In this document: piece by piece, positions 11,786 through 25,256 of the stretch
Layout: the number at the start of each line of letters is the position of its first letter
Position numbering within the stretch: position 1 is the first letter of the stretch
Assembly (NCBI GenBank): GCA_964247055.1
Contig: OZ176054.1
Location: forward strand, 1,612,001 to 1,676,000
Length of the DNA: 64,000 nt
Source: Paragordius varius
Lineage: Eukaryota; Nematomorpha
Direction of reading: 5' to 3'
Made by a program: the position numbers and the translations under genes
Notes under the pieces: model-generated
What the model was told of the DNA's origin: nothing
The model's input: the letters and a program-made list of their open reading frames with translations, nothing else
The model's database searches: none

Positions 11786-13002
11786 ACGCTGTGTTGTTGT
11801 TGTGGTAGTTTTCGTGTTGAAGGAAAAGCGGAAATAGTGATTGGGAGGAATTATGGTGAGGAGAGGACGTCCGGAGATTCGGGAAGGAATCGAAAAGGTT
11901 GTTGTGACAAGTGGAGGAAAAGATGGAATATCTTCCGAAAAAAGAAAATGGGTGTTCCGCCGGGTATGATTTATATTTATTACATATTTACTTAAACTTA
12001 ACCGCGAATACATTAAAATATGATTAATGTTTAGATGGCGAGGCTGAAAGTGATGGTGAGGATCGGCGCAGCTGGGCGGGAAGCCTGAAGAAGGTGTTTA
12101 GTAAGAAGCAGCATCCCGGTTTAGGTAATAAACCTATAATATTAATTAAAAAAATTTATGTTACGGTATTGGTAAATTTTACTGTTAAAAACGTGTAAAT
12201 TAGTCTCGTAAACATGGGTAATATGCCAAAAGAAAAACCCTTTTTACAAAACATCGCTTTTAAAAATTTTATTTTTGATTTAGATTTGCATCATAACCAT
12301 AATTGTTTAATTGTGTTTAATATGCTTGAACAAAGTTACACACAACTTATATAAAGAAAAATTCTTAAAAATCAAGAAAATTTTATAATAAATGGTATAT
12401 CGTTTCTCAAAAGTCCTAACTTAGAGATTAAATTAGTATAGGTTTTTCACTCATATAGAAAGACAATGGCGGTTTTTGTGCCTACAAAATATTTACCCAA
12501 TACCAAATACATAATTTAAATCGCATTTTTTATTTTATTCATCCTAAAGTATCTGTGAAAATATTTATTATAGTTTAGCCAAATAGTTTTAAAAAAAATG
12601 ATGTTTATTACATGTTATTTACGTTACGCATTTCAGATGCAAAGCAAGAACAACCCATAAGATGAATTAGGTAATTAAAAAATATATTAATAAAATATAA
12701 AACAAACTGGGGTGTTTTTATTAATAATATTTACTCAACTAAATATATTAATTTAAATAATTCGATATTTTCCATTTCACTATTATAGTTTCAAAGTTTG
12801 ATATTAAATAAATTAAGCGACACTATAAATCTCTAAATTGTAGATTATAGAAAATAATTTTTTTTATATGTAGTTTACCACAGTACTTTGTATCCGCAAG
12901 AGGGCGCTGGTGATTATTTTGAGCCTGCAAAAAGATGTACCCTGCGTATCATTTGCATTGAGATGGTTGATGGAGAACCATCCTACACTACTATCCACCC
13001 AG
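11786..13002 (+). pseudogene. Kinase fragment copy e: exons 1-4 fused to subdomain IX
   Basis: Exon 1 (11786-11963) encodes TLCCCCGSFRVEGKAE and a basic tail. Exon 2 (12035-12118) gives GEAESDGEDRRSW and SLKKVFSKKQHP. Exon 3 starts at 12637 but carries one extra base relative to copy b (CCCATAAGATG), so it shifts frame. Exon 4 (from 12874) reads HSTLYPQEGAGDYFEPAK and then, with no intron, runs on in frame into RIICIEMVDGEPSY and TIHP. It ends at a GTATAA donor at 13002/13003. The second part matches the exon 10 end of the intact gene (GIICIEMVCGEPPYKYLDPSQ then GTGTTA), with the donor in the same place. An internal deletion has therefore joined exon 4 to exon 10. Confidence 0.78.
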
Positions 13003-13524
13003 GTATAATCAATTTTGTTGCGAAATTTTTAATTTTTATCATTGAAATTATAAAAGATTGGAATTAGCTTAAATATACATAAATAACAATAAACTAATAA
13101 TCCACAGATTATATTTATTATTTGGGCATATATAAAATGAGCTGAAAAGCGTTGATGCAATAATTATTCAAAAAGGTACGTCTAACATCCTTTTATAAAT
13201 CTAATGAACTCGCCAAATTAAAAAATCGTTACAATAAATTCCCTAAGATATGATATGTTTAGAATCCGTTTTACCAGGCCATTGCTTCATGATTTTTTGA
13301 GGTCAATTATAATTTAATTTAGGTTTTTCAATAAAAATATAATTATTTTACGGATATAGAATAAAATTTCATTAATGAATTTCATTTTTATTTATTGATA
13401 TATTTATTTACCTATTTTATTTTGGTTAAATTTTTTGGTTCCATTTAAATATTAGTCAGTATATATTTGTGTTTATTTTATCTATTTTTATTATTTTATT
13501 AATTGTATTTTTGTTTTTTATGGG

Positions 13525-16280
13525 AGTTTTTTGTAAGGCGTCCAGGCCAGACCTGTGCACCCAGGTAGGGGCCAATATGGATAAGGAATGTTGTAGAGTG
13601 TGTTTTGCCAGTATAAATGTTGTTTCGTTAAAAAGTTAGTTATATAATTTAATCTATGAGGGTAAAAAAGGTAATTTTTTGTGCATTCATGAGAGATACA
13701 GTGGAAAGGGCACTAAGACGTTAGAGGGTAACTATAAAATGTTTTATTCAGGTTTTACGGATGGTTACAGTGGGGTCGCCATAATATGTCCAAGATTTGC
13801 CAATTAAATAATTGAGTTAGACGAGCTGACAGTAGAATTTTAAGTGTCGATCTATTGTTAAATAATAGGGTTTTTACCAAGCGTTTATGCTCCCAGATAG
13901 GGTTGACTAAACCGGAAAAAGATAAATTTTGTGATTTGTTAGACCCAGAAAGACTGTATTAACGAAAGACAGAGAAATAATATCTTGTGGTGATTTCAAT
14001 GGAAGGCTACGGGGTTACAAATGAAAAAGGGGCTAGTTTATTAAGATTTGCCCAATCTTATAACTTTGCTATAACAAATACCTTTTTTACTAAAAGGGAT
14101 AGCCATTTAATTACCTAAGAAAGTGGAAATAAGAAGCCACATCTCGATTATATTCTGGTACCGCGAGAGTCTTTAAGTTTGTTGTGGACTGCAAAGTCAC
14201 ACCTAACTTGCAGATTAGCACACAACATAATTTAATTATGTGTAAATATATGACAGATAAGAAATGCTAAAAAACATAAGCTTATAGCGCCGAGGGTAAT
14301 TAAATGGGATTCCTTAAGAAACAGTAAATAAAGATGTAGAAACGGTAGGCATACTAGACAGGAACAGCGAGCCAGAAAGTGTTTGGTCTAGTGGCAATAG
14401 AGAGGCGGGAGTTAAGGTGAATGAAAGGTGGTAGAAATCAGGATAGAGAGGCATCTGAAAGACGAAAAAATAATTCTGACGCGAGAAAAAAAGCTTTTAA
14501 AATGTGGAGGTTAACCCATTATGCAGAAGACAAAGAAAAATATAAAAGGATTAATAAGAAACTTAAAAGGCTTGTAAGATTGGTTAAAAAAGAAAAGACG
14601 CCATCATTATATGAGGAGAAACAAAGTTTTTAAAATTGCTCGATAAAGACACAGAAGAAAGCTGGACTTGCCTCCTTACGCGACCGCTTTTAAAGACAAA
14701 AACGGCAAAATACTCGTTGAGGAAGGGAAAATTTTTGAAGAGGTGGAAAGAATATTTCCAGGACCTTGAATTGGGCGTCAGTGAAACAAATTTACCCGGA
14801 ACACCAGTTTATATATCTGCGCATATAAAGTATAACAAAAGACGAAGTCTAGGTTGGTTTCGAAGAGATGCCTATAAATAAGGCTGCAGGTCCAGACGAT
14901 ATTAACATAAACTGTTGTAAAATAATGTCAGAGAAAGGTATTGAATTTGTGATGGATATTTTTAATAATGTAGTTACTACAGGTGTGATACCAAGTGAAT
15001 GGAAGGAGAGTTTCACTGTTCCCATTTTCAAGGGTAAAGGAGATAATAATGATTTTAATAATTACAGAGGGTTAAGATTGATGTCGCATACAATCAAGTT
15101 ATTTGCGAAATACTAGAGAAATGAATGAGAAAAATGGTTGTTGTAGACGGTAAGCATTTAGGTTTAATTCCAGGAAAGTCCTCCATCGATCCGATTCACG
15201 CAGTAAGAAGGCTAATGGAGAAGAATATAGAAAAGAAAGAGGAGTTGCAGGTATTTCAATCGAAATTGAAAACGCTTTTGATAGAATACCACGGAATACA
15301 ATATGGTCGAGCTTAAGACGAAAAAACGTTCCTGAAAGTTACATGAAAACTTTAAAAAGCATGTACGAGTCACACCATACCAAAATTAAAACACAGTGTC
15401 AGATCATATTGAAATAAAGCAAGGCGCCTATCAGGGGTCAGAAATCAGTCCGTTCTTATAATATGCATGGAGTAAATTTCAAAAGAAGTGGGGACTGGTA
15501 TTTTTTATGCAAACGACCTAATAGTGCTGTCAGACGAGTTGCATGAATTGAAAGGATTGGTGGGTAAATGGATGGATGTGTTACGACGATGCGGTTTAAA
15601 AGACAATAAAAAAACGGAACTCATAAATTTGGGTGGAAAAAAACGAGAAATGGATTTAGAAAAGGGTGTGTATTAAAAAGTCAGGAGGAATGCAATTAAG
15701 AGCGATTTTAGCAACAGATGGTTCTTTAACGCATGATATAAATCTAAGAATTCGAAATAGTTGGGCAAATTATAAAAAGTTCTCAAATGTACTGTGAGAT
15801 AAAAATATTGACCTAAAAGTCACGGGTAAGATTTACAGTGCTGTTGTATAGCCAACAATGATGTACAACTCACAGACATAGGCAATAAGGAAATCAGAAC
15901 AAAGGCACTTTGAGGCTACTTAAATGAGAATGCTTAGATTAATGTGCGGTGTAACGAGGAATGACGAGGTGAGAAATGTCTAAATAATAGGAGGCACGAA
16001 AATTAAACGGGTAACGCAAAAGATGATGGTAAATCGTCTAAGATGGTTTGGCATGTAGAAAGAAGAGATAATAACTACATTGGTAAAAAGATTGATGATT
16101 ATATTGTGAAAGGTAAGAGGGGAAGAGGGCGACCTAAAACGCGATGTATAGAAACAAGTAAGAGGGACATGGCAAAACTGAACCTAAAACACGATTACGC
16201 CATAGACAGGGTTCTATGGCGGAATAGCTTACGTATGACTGCTCGAAAGAGTTATATCATATAATGTAATTATTATTATT
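13525..16280 (+). mobile_element. Decayed RTE/BovB-like LINE (endonuclease + RT)
   Basis: Pieces of a single LINE occur in order on the plus strand. The apurinic-type endonuclease part has GKGTKTLEGNYKMFYSG at about 13700, GDFNG near 13990, NTFFTKRDSHLIT near 14080 and HLDYILVPRES near 14150. The RT part has NKAAGPDDIN (14880), VIPSEWKESFTVPIFKGKGD (about 14985-15045), NYRGLRLMSHT (15060) and YANDLIVLSDE (15510), where the usual ADD is AND. The C-terminal tail has GKRGRGRPKTR (16112). The element ends in a short (ATT)n run near 16270, as RTE elements do. At least half a dozen frameshifts and stops separate the pieces; it is inactive. Confidence 0.85.
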
Positions 16281-17629
16281 ATCCCCATAATCGAGTATTT
16301 AAGAAGTTAGACTAAACTATAAATTATTCCCAAAATTAGCTAATAAAATTTGGAAAGAGCGAAATCATTAATACTAAATTATTAGCGCTGTCAATAGGGT
16401 AACTGATTTTATCATGTAATAAAGATATCGCTTTTAGCGCATAAAAACATTAAAATGAACAATAATATTATTTAATTATATGAACTAACCAACCATGACG
16501 ATTCTCTTTAAATTTCCAGCATAACTGAATATCAGTCTTCCGACTCAAATTGGGTCTTTGGATCCCACTGTTTGAATATTTCTAAGAATATGGCACAAAT
16601 CGAAACCATAGGAAAAGTTTGTACTAGTATAACTGCACAAAATTATAAAAAAATTTAGAAAATACTGGATATTACTCATTTTGTAGAACTGCATAACAAT
16701 TTAGCCAATACATGTCCATTAACTAAATAAAGTAATGAAAAAACTATTTTTTCTGTTTTGATCAATGTTTGTGAATCTAAAAACATAGATTTATTTTAAA
16801 ATCAAATATACACGATATTTACTATGATGTTCTAAAATAAATATGAAACTTATTTTAAATCTAAACTTTATGATTTTGGCTTATTTATATAAAATTTTAA
16901 ATAGAATAGAAGCTTAAATGTAAATTGAACAGTTTTAGTTTATCAATTTAAATTTTGTCTGGGATCTCTAGATGCCCCGATTCAAATTCAAAGTTCAAAT
17001 AAGAATTAGCAATAGTTCCACCACCATTCTGTACATTTAGTTTTAATAAGGGTCTCAATATATTAGTTCTTACCAATAACCACTGTTTGACTATATATAT
17101 TTTAAGTGGCTCATATCACTATCTTGATAATTTACTCTGACAGATTAGTTCTTATATAAAATAATTTAATATTAACTTGATTATTTTCAAAAATTAATAA
17201 TATAGTTATTACTTGAGCTGGTTGTGGATTTACACTTTACTGAATACAATATTTGTTAATATTATCGGGTTTTGATATTTACAGTATTTTGAGAAACAAA
17301 CTATTATTTTAAAGTTACATTACTTGCGCCATGAATTTGAACGATGATCAAAAGTGTTGCATTTGCACCTGAGGTGTTTGACAATCACATATAGCCAGAT
17401 ACCTTTTTAAGACACATATTTATGGGCGTCGGTATAATATTTATATAATTTTACGACAATATCAGATCAGTTGTCATTCCAAAATTGAAATTAACATTAC
17501 TTGGTCAAAATTGTAAAATGATGGTATAGAATCAAATATTCTATTTATTTTCAAACAACAAGTTGTAACACTAATAAAATAAGTGGCCAGTTCTATAAAT
17601 ATAGACAATAACTTTGATTTTAAGTGCCA

Positions 17630-17905
17630 TATGGTCTAATACCTAAAATCTTTTTTAGTGTTTAACGAAATTTTTTGGCCCAAATTCAACTTTAAACTCG
17701 TAATTTTTTAGCGCAAAAGAAGAAATTTTTCGAATGTTAGTTAGTCATTTAAATCAAGATGTAAAAGTTATTTGGCTCTATATAGTCAGAATTTTCAACT
17801 CATAAAGATTTACAAACAAACTAATTTAAAAATAATACAAATTATTTTAATATAATTATGAATTTTAAATAAAAAAATAAATTCAAAAGCTTTTGGTTTA
17901 AAAAA
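17630..17905. repeat. Dispersed repeat, copy 1 (partner at 39325-39690)
   Basis: Shares a series of phrases in the same order with 39325-39690: GGTCTAATACCTAA, TTTTTGGCC, AAACTCG, GTCATTTAAATCAA, AGTTATTTGG, then AATTATTTYAATATAAT and AAAGCTTTTGGT. Overall identity is moderate with many indels, so it is old. No inverted ends or coding content were seen; class unknown. Confidence 0.55.
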
Positions 17906-19994
17906 ACATTTTTGTTTTATCTTTTTTTAACATTCATTGTACACAAAGTTTGAGTTATTTACATCGATTAGTTAAATATAATTATTGACGATCAGGCTTT
18001 CGAATCATGGGTTTACTTCCTATCCAATGTTATAATTATTGATGTAAAACATATTAGCATGCATTTTCACTATTCTTTTAAATGATATATCACGAATCGG
18101 CATTTGCTGTATATTTAAAAAAAACATTTTTGAATAAGATAAAGAGGACGCCAAAATTAAAAAAATAAAGCACAATTGAAAAATATATTTTATGTGATTT
18201 CCTAAAATTTCTTAAGGGTGAATCGTGTTCGTGGAAATTTCAAAAAATTTCAAGAATGAGTTTAGCTTGTAGGTGGTTAATTCATTGTTTTATTTTTAAA
18301 CATTGACTTAGTCAACTTATTTATTTAGAATTTTAAAACTCGTTTAAATAGAATATCATGGGGGTAATTTTACCTGAGCGGAAAAAACTTGGCGAGTTTA
18401 AAAATATTGTTTAAATTATAGTTGACTGAAAACCATTTAGAGTTACACCCTTATTAAAAATATCATCGCAGAGCGTGTTTTCTTTGCTTGGTTTGGTTCC
18501 ACATTAATATACGGGAGTAGTCGTGCATAAGCTCTTAAATTTTAGTAAAATTATTTGGCCATTATATAATAAAACTATTCAATTAATGTCACGTTTACCA
18601 ATATTAACAATTTTTTTAGAAACGTATTATCTGTTATTATGAAATATGTTGGAAACGGGGTAAAACAGTTTGTGAAAACTTTTTCCATAAAATTTACGAG
18701 GTATTTTACATCGATCTATTGATTAAGTTTTTAGTCTTTATTAAGGTTATTTTATGGTTGTCATGTAAAAAAATATCATCAAATATAAATCTAATAGAAT
18801 GCTAAGAATCCTGGATTATAGTAAAACGATTATTAAAAGCGATAAAATACAATATTTTGTTAATTAACTTCCTTTTTTATTTGGCTTATATTATTAAACA
18901 TGGCGATAACAAGTGTAGAAAATTCCAAAAATTTAGAACTTTTCACAAATAAAAATATAAAATTCATTAGACAAGCTAGCTTTTTAATTGCTACATATGT
19001 TATTGATAGTTTTTAAGAATGAAGCACGTTTTTTAAACATATGATGCTTTATTGTAAGGCTAAATGACGGATTACGTAAAATAAAGATAAACGATTTACA
19101 ATTTTTTGATATGGTGAAATTATCACAAAATTTTTTTTTCTTAAATTACTTATATGCCTCTTACTAAGAGCACTTTAAATAATGTAACAATATATATATA
19201 TTTTATCAGGATTTTCTTTTATACCTTGAGTTTAAAATAGGGTAACGAAAATTTAAGATCATTTAATCAAAAATAAAGTTGGAAAAATTATATTTTATTT
19301 GGAAAATGATTAAGATAAATCCAAAAAGGGAAATAGCTTTGGACATTTAATTAAAGATCAACTATTTATTTTAGTGCATTATGTATCGGAACCTACATAT
19401 TTGGCTCCTTCTCTGGTAAAAGATGAATGCCGTGTGAGAACGAACACTATATTTACTGTTATGTCTTCTGGCCGTCCCGGCTTTTTTGATTGATTGGTAT
19501 AAATTGATAATTTTAAATAGCGTTATCTGGTGTTTTATGCCACAATCCTTCCCATGAAATCATATATTTCAATATTCTGAATCCTTGTTTGATTAATCGT
19601 TCAGACACAAAATTCAATATAATAATTGATGACCAAAGAAAAGAGGCTAGTTTTGTCGAAATCAGCCAGGTGTATTTGTCGTTTGATCAATAAAATGGGG
19701 TCATCAAATTAATCGACGCCTTTTTAGTTGTCTTTTAGCTAAACCGGCCCTAACTAATGATTACAGCTGGTACTTAAATTTTTTGATGATAGTTAAGTTT
19801 CTTCATTTCCATAACCGTTAAGCTTTTAGATTGTAAGGTTCTTTTATAATTTTATTGTAATTGTTTGTTTCTGTCATAACATGTAGTGAGTTTCCCGATT
19901 TATTGTTTCTAATATATGAAACATTCGTGATCAGAGAATTTAAGTTTTCTTACAAGATTAGTTCATATACCATTTTTTAAAGATTATCTATGAA

Positions 19995-20046
19995 CACTTT
20001 AAATGGTCCTTAAACTTTTCAAGTCGGTCCTCACACATAATGGTAT
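19995..20046. mobile_element. Worn arm of a foldback element
   Basis: Contains AAATGGTCCTTAAACTTTTC, AAGTCGGTCC and the terminal TAATGGTA, matching the inner arm repeats (GTCCTTGAACACTTCAAG type) and the AATGGTA end of the foldback elements at 38017-38388 and 54073-55451. Only about two repeat units remain. Confidence 0.4.
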
Positions 20047-20528
20047 TGTTGAGTTTGCTTATGACCGTAGTTTTTACTATTTTTATATTTTAGTACTCCT
20101 TATATAATAGTATTTTTCTTACTTTATTGTCTCAATTTTTTTTCAAAAACAAATCCGACAATAAAATATGAAAATGTTGTAAACATAAGCTCTATAGCCT
20201 CTATATTATGGAAATTTAATTTCGTTTATTATAAATAGCAATGGTGTTTTTTTTTAAAATTCATATTTTATAAAAAGATGCGTAAATCTCGTAAGCGAAT
20301 ACGGAAATGGAATATTTGGAAAGATTAGTTCCATATATTTTACATTGCAATACAGCCAATTTAAGAATAATAACATAATGGATCTATGCTTACAAATTAA
20401 GGTGAAAATTATTTGCGAAGTTTTATCGTTATTTGCTTCTCTTTTTACTTGACAAATATAATTTTAAAAAGGAGGCATATTTTAAGTATATTTGTAAAAA
20501 TGACAATTCATTTTAATTGTTACAGTAA

Positions 20529-23500
20529 TCATACTTTATATGTTGCCACAGTGTTAGCAAGCCATACTGTTGGGGCGGCTATTTCAAGATAAGGATGCTA
20601 AAACACATTGCAAAAATGATGAATGAGTTTAATTTCAACAGCATTGTAATAAATTTACATACCCCCAGTAGTTTAGAGGCGGACGGTCGTTTCGCGACAT
20701 TCTCCAAGCAAGAAGCTATGAATTCGTAGAAAACCTGGCTAGTGGGCGGAATCCATGGCTTGCCCTGGGCTATCATTGTTTGCTTGATCTAAGAATTATA
20801 ATTATATATATTATTAATTAGCATATAATTAAAAATATTTTAATTACCAATGATCAAACGTTATGCTTCTAAAATCCATTATTTGTGCGGTAACGACGAA
20901 GGTGTATACAAATATAAATAAATTTATTGAAATCTCAAATTTACACACAAAGTTATCGCCAGGAAGGATGTTAAAAAATTAACTTAAAACACAGTAAAAC
21001 AAAATACACATGTGAACAAATCAATAATATTAATAACACCTGGCTGGGATCGAGATACTTATAAGGGGGTTCTCCGCAGACCATTTCAATACAAATGATG
21101 CCCAGGGCCCATATATCAGCTTTATTGGAGATCAGTCCTGAAAAATACATTTCCTCGGCCAGATAACAGGCAGTGCCTGCCACCCTGACAGAGGTATTGT
21201 TGTCATAGATGGATACACCAAAATCAACTATTATGATATATATATATAGATACATGTTTGTGATTAATTTTTCTATGAAAGATAATGTGATGGGAACAAC
21301 AGAAAATTCAATTTTTTATTAATAATACATTTATGGCTAAATAATACAGATTATTCAATTTAAGGCTTGAATCAATATTTTTTCCTATAAATTGAATAAC
21401 TTTGATAATATTTTGGGTTATGAAATTTAAATATATTACTCAGTTTGACTGTGCCATTGGTATCAATCATGATATTGGTAGATTTGATATCCCTGTGAAT
21501 AACACTTCTGGAATGAATGAACGATAACGCTTTCAAGATCTATAAACAACAGGGTTGACAAAAAAATATTGAAAAAACTGTAATAATTTACATTAACACT
21601 TTCAAATATATTATAACGCTGTTTAAAATTGAATATAGAGTAAAACAGACACAGTTACGGGAAAAATTAAATAATTAGAATATTTTTATAGTAATATGTA
21701 TTAATTTCCTCATGGTTTGAATTGTATTACCCATAAAAAATTATACCAAAAGTTCTTCGTTCCATAAAAAATTAATGAAAGTTATCTCAACTTAAAAAGC
21801 TAAATAATAACTATAATATATATCAATATTTATAGTCCACTCCGAAATTCTCACATTTTTGGTTGCGGAAAAAATCTTTTACCTTTTGTGATAATTTTAA
21901 CAACTAAATTATAATACTAAAAAATTTAAAAGCATATTTTGCTTCCAAATATTGTAATATTTTTGAAACATATATGGTATTGATGGAAACGGTATAATCA
22001 ACATTAATTTTATAAGAAAGATAATATATATTTAACTTTAATTTGAAGGTGAACAAATCTAATTAAAATTTCAGAGGACAGATTTTTCTGCTGCATCAAT
22101 TATGTAGAAGAGGTGTTTTTACATCATATATAAAGGCTTTTGAATGAGTCATGCTTTAATAAACCATTAAATGCGTTTACATATGATTAAAAATTTAAAT
22201 TGCAAAGGGTCAAAATGAAAGAATTACGCATTATGAAATTGAACAGTGCTTTTTAAAATAATTTTTAATCTTTAATCAGCTATTTAAAATTTTTATAGTG
22301 CATGATACTAAAAATGCTTTGGGACGTTAACAAAATTCAATCATTTGTATCAAAAATAATTCATAAGTGAACATATTAAGTTGAATTATATGGTCCAAAT
22401 AAAAAGCACCATGAGATCCCTGATACATCTTTCTACCAGAAATAATATTTTTAAGCAGAATATTCTTGTTTCCACTGTGTATGAATACTTTTACATCAAT
22501 GTTAAAGTGCAGCATACATCATATTTAATTCAAATAAACATGTAAAAAGCTCTACATTAATGTGAAAAATAAAGATCATTTAGAATCTGATTGCTTAATG
22601 TAAGGATTTAAAAAACCTGATGACAGATTTGGGCTATTAAAGATTCCCAAAGCTTCCGACGAGCCAAATCCCACAAAGTAACCCCATCGATGTTCTCCAT
22701 AATGATCTGTACAAAATCAAAGAAGCAAAGTACTAAAGAGAGAAAGACACATATTTCAAATTTTGATTCAGGAAAAAAAATAACTGCTTACCCATAAACT
22801 GTCACCCGAAAAACTGGAGCTAATATATTCGACAATGTTGGGATGTTTTAGATTCTAAAGTATAAATATTTCATTGATCGTATCGTCATCAAGTTGTTTG
22901 TCCTTAAGTTTAATCTTTTTTAATGCTACCGTAGATTTATGATATTTGGCTAGGAACACAGATCCATATGCCCTAAATAATAAATATATAGTTTAGTAAT
23001 ACTATGCTTTTCTAACAGTATTTATAAAAAATTAATACCCTTCTCCAAGTTTTTCGCAAACATTAAATTTGGACGGGATGTCTTTGGTAATCTTAATTAT
23101 GCCAAAATAATATATGAAAATTGTTAAATGGTTTTCTAAAAATAAAATTCAAAAATCGAATTAATTCAAATCTATTAAAGTTTATCATATAATTCATACC
23201 CACCTCTTTTTGTTGTGGATCGACTGCATCATGATTAGGAACTAAAATATTGATATTAATAAATTGTGAGAAATATTCATGTAATAATTATATATGATAC
23301 ATGAGTTTTCAGGGCAATAACTTTTAGAGAAGCCAAAGCTAAGAATAGCTTTTGCTTTTCCAATAGAGAACTATTTACAAACTGCTTGAATTATAAGATA
23401 AATTCCAAACAAATTCAAAACTAAACCATTATAATTATTATAATATACTTCGAAAATTTTAACTTGCCTTACTTTTTATATTAAATAACTTTTTAATAAT

Positions 23501-25256
23501 AAAAAATGTACAGTTTCCGAACTCAAAATGGAGTTAAGTCTTCAATAAAAAATTAAAATTAAGTAATTCAAAAATTATGTGTACATATGCGATAATTGAG
23601 TGACATAGTTTAAAGCGTATTCAGCAATAGATTATCCAGATTAACTCAATGTTATTTTTAAGAATAGATTTCTTTCTTGTTATATATCCTTCTGACCTAA
23701 ATAATTCCCGGCCGAATTTTGTCTTTTTTATTTTTATTAAAAATAATATTTAGCTTTTTACCGGACAGAACCTGTTTTAAAAATAAATTCATTTGATGAT
23801 TTTGATTTTACTATTATATTTGGAAATCAATCATCGTAGTGCAAGTAATTTTAATCGAGGGGATGGCTTTTAACCCACTTTGAAAAGGGTGTTTTAAATA
23901 GATTTTACTTGCAAATTAGCATAGACCCATCGACACACTAATTATATAATTTTATATTTTTTGTTAAATCTCTCTGAGTTCCGACACTAGTACATTATCC
24001 TATTATATTATGTTTTGCTTTAAAAATTATCGTAAATATATACTTGTTTTTGGAGGCTCAACAAAATCACCAGCGTCTGGCGGAGACAAGATACTGTGGA
24101 CTATATAAAAAGAAAATGTGTTTGTATAATTATCTTACAATTAGGTGACAAAATAGTCCCCCATTATTTGTTTATAATCAAACTTTTTAACCTTAATGGC
24201 GAAATGGAACATAACCAAAATATTTTAATTATTTTATTGATCATATAATATGTAAAATTTAAATATGCTTTAAAAAATATAAATTATTTGTCACCTGATT
24301 CATCTTCGGACTTTTCTTGCTTCGCATCTAAAAATAACGCAAATTACCATCTTAAAAAACATCATATGTGTAAAGATATCATGTTTCAGCCAAAAGAAAC
24401 ATTTTTTCCAGCAAACACAACATTTTTCTGTCTACACGCAACATTTTTTTAGTTGTCTTTGATTGAAAAATGGTATATTTGCTTGAAAACATGTTGCGTT
24501 TAGAATGTTTGTTGCGTTTGGTCGAAACAAATTATGACTGAAAAATGGTTTATTATCTAAAAAGAGTTGAGTGAAAGTTTTTAAATGTATGCAAATTTTA
24601 AAACATATCGAAAGTTAACACTTAATTGAGAGGTGAAAAAACATATGCATTAAATCGTCTTTCTTGATTAGGCGTTTTTATTTTAAATATATATTACTCA
24701 ACATAAGTTATCTAAAGTAACTTAAAACATCCATGTGCAAATATTATCCTAAGTTATGGATTTAAGATTCGTTTCTTTGGTGAAAACAAAAATCGAAGCG
24801 CCCAAATAGTTATAACTAATAAAGGTGTCTTAAACTATATTTGAATATATTAATTTTAAAAATGATTTGGTAAAAAACGGTTAAAAATGTTTTATTCAAA
24901 TTATCACCTGTACCGCGATGCCGCTTCTTTCTAAACACCGCCTTCAGGCTTTTCACCCAGCTGCGCCTATGCTCGCCAGAACTTTCAGCACCATCTAAAC
25001 ATTAATCATGTTTTAATGTATTTGTGGTTAGGTTTAGGTAAATATGTTATAAATATTTAAAATTACCCGGCGGAACGTCCCCTTTCTTCTTTGGGAAGAA
25101 ACTAAGCCTTTTCTTCCCTTTGGGACAACCGCCCTTGGTCCTTCCCGCTAACGTCCTCTCATCCCCATCGTTCTTTCCAATCACTCCTTCGGCCTCCCCT
25201 TCAACTCGACTACTCCCACAACAACAACATAACGTTAAAAATGTTTTAAAGTTCAT
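20529..25256 (-). pseudogene. STE20/PAK-like protein kinase gene, 12 exons, one in-frame stop
   Basis: Twelve minus-strand exons join in phase at GT-AG sites: 25067-25256, 24914-24994, 24295-24327, 24044-24100, 23204-23241, 23039-23091, 22792-22972, 22617-22706, 21440-21539, 21040-21227, 20663-20788, 20529-20597 (1,206 bases, 401 residues). Residues 1-133 form a unique N-terminus: TLCCCCGS, a possible palmitoylation site, then basic and acidic segments; no CRIB motif is seen. The kinase domain has GEGAYGSV (149-156), VALKK (Lys169), INEI (Glu185), HRDIKSTN (256-263), DFG (276-278), and AEE where APE is usual. GIICIEMVCGEPPY and the tail HPYLEIAAP resemble PAKs. All catalytic residues are present, but codon 190, between FIL and NLKHPNIV, is TAG (22857-22855). 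It is either a recent pseudogene or makes a different product. It belongs to a locally amplified family. Confidence 0.82.
24383..24540. mobile_element. Degenerate foldback element in kinase intron 2
   Basis: Has units of the AACATTTTTTCCAGCAAACA type on one side and TTGCTTGAAAACATGTTGCG on the other, with GAAAAATGGTA at about 24463-24473. This is the same vocabulary as the arms of the 54073-55451 element. The inverted halves are short and diverged, so it is an old, eroded member of that family, lying between exons 2 and 3 of the kinase gene. Confidence 0.55.

Larger units (their letters stand above)
16281..20528. other. Intergenic, no gene seen
   Basis: AT-rich DNA between the RTE LINE and the 3' end of the kinase gene. 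It holds one copy of a dispersed repeat (17630-17905) and a worn foldback arm (about 19995-20045). No exon with recognisable protein content was found on either strand. Confidence 0.5.

Noticed and set aside
22855-22857. A variant genetic code in which TAG (and TAA) is sense, suggested by stops in the kinase and RWD genes
   Set aside because: The bHLH, Ly6, GPCR and DUF1115 frames end in TAA, and no long conserved frame uses TAG repeatedly. Two or three isolated stops fit decay, tiny introns or errors better.
25067-25256. CRIB/PBD motif expected in the N-terminus of a PAK
   Set aside because: No ISxPxxFxHxxH pattern occurs in the 133 residues before the kinase domain, so assignment to PAK proper is not made.
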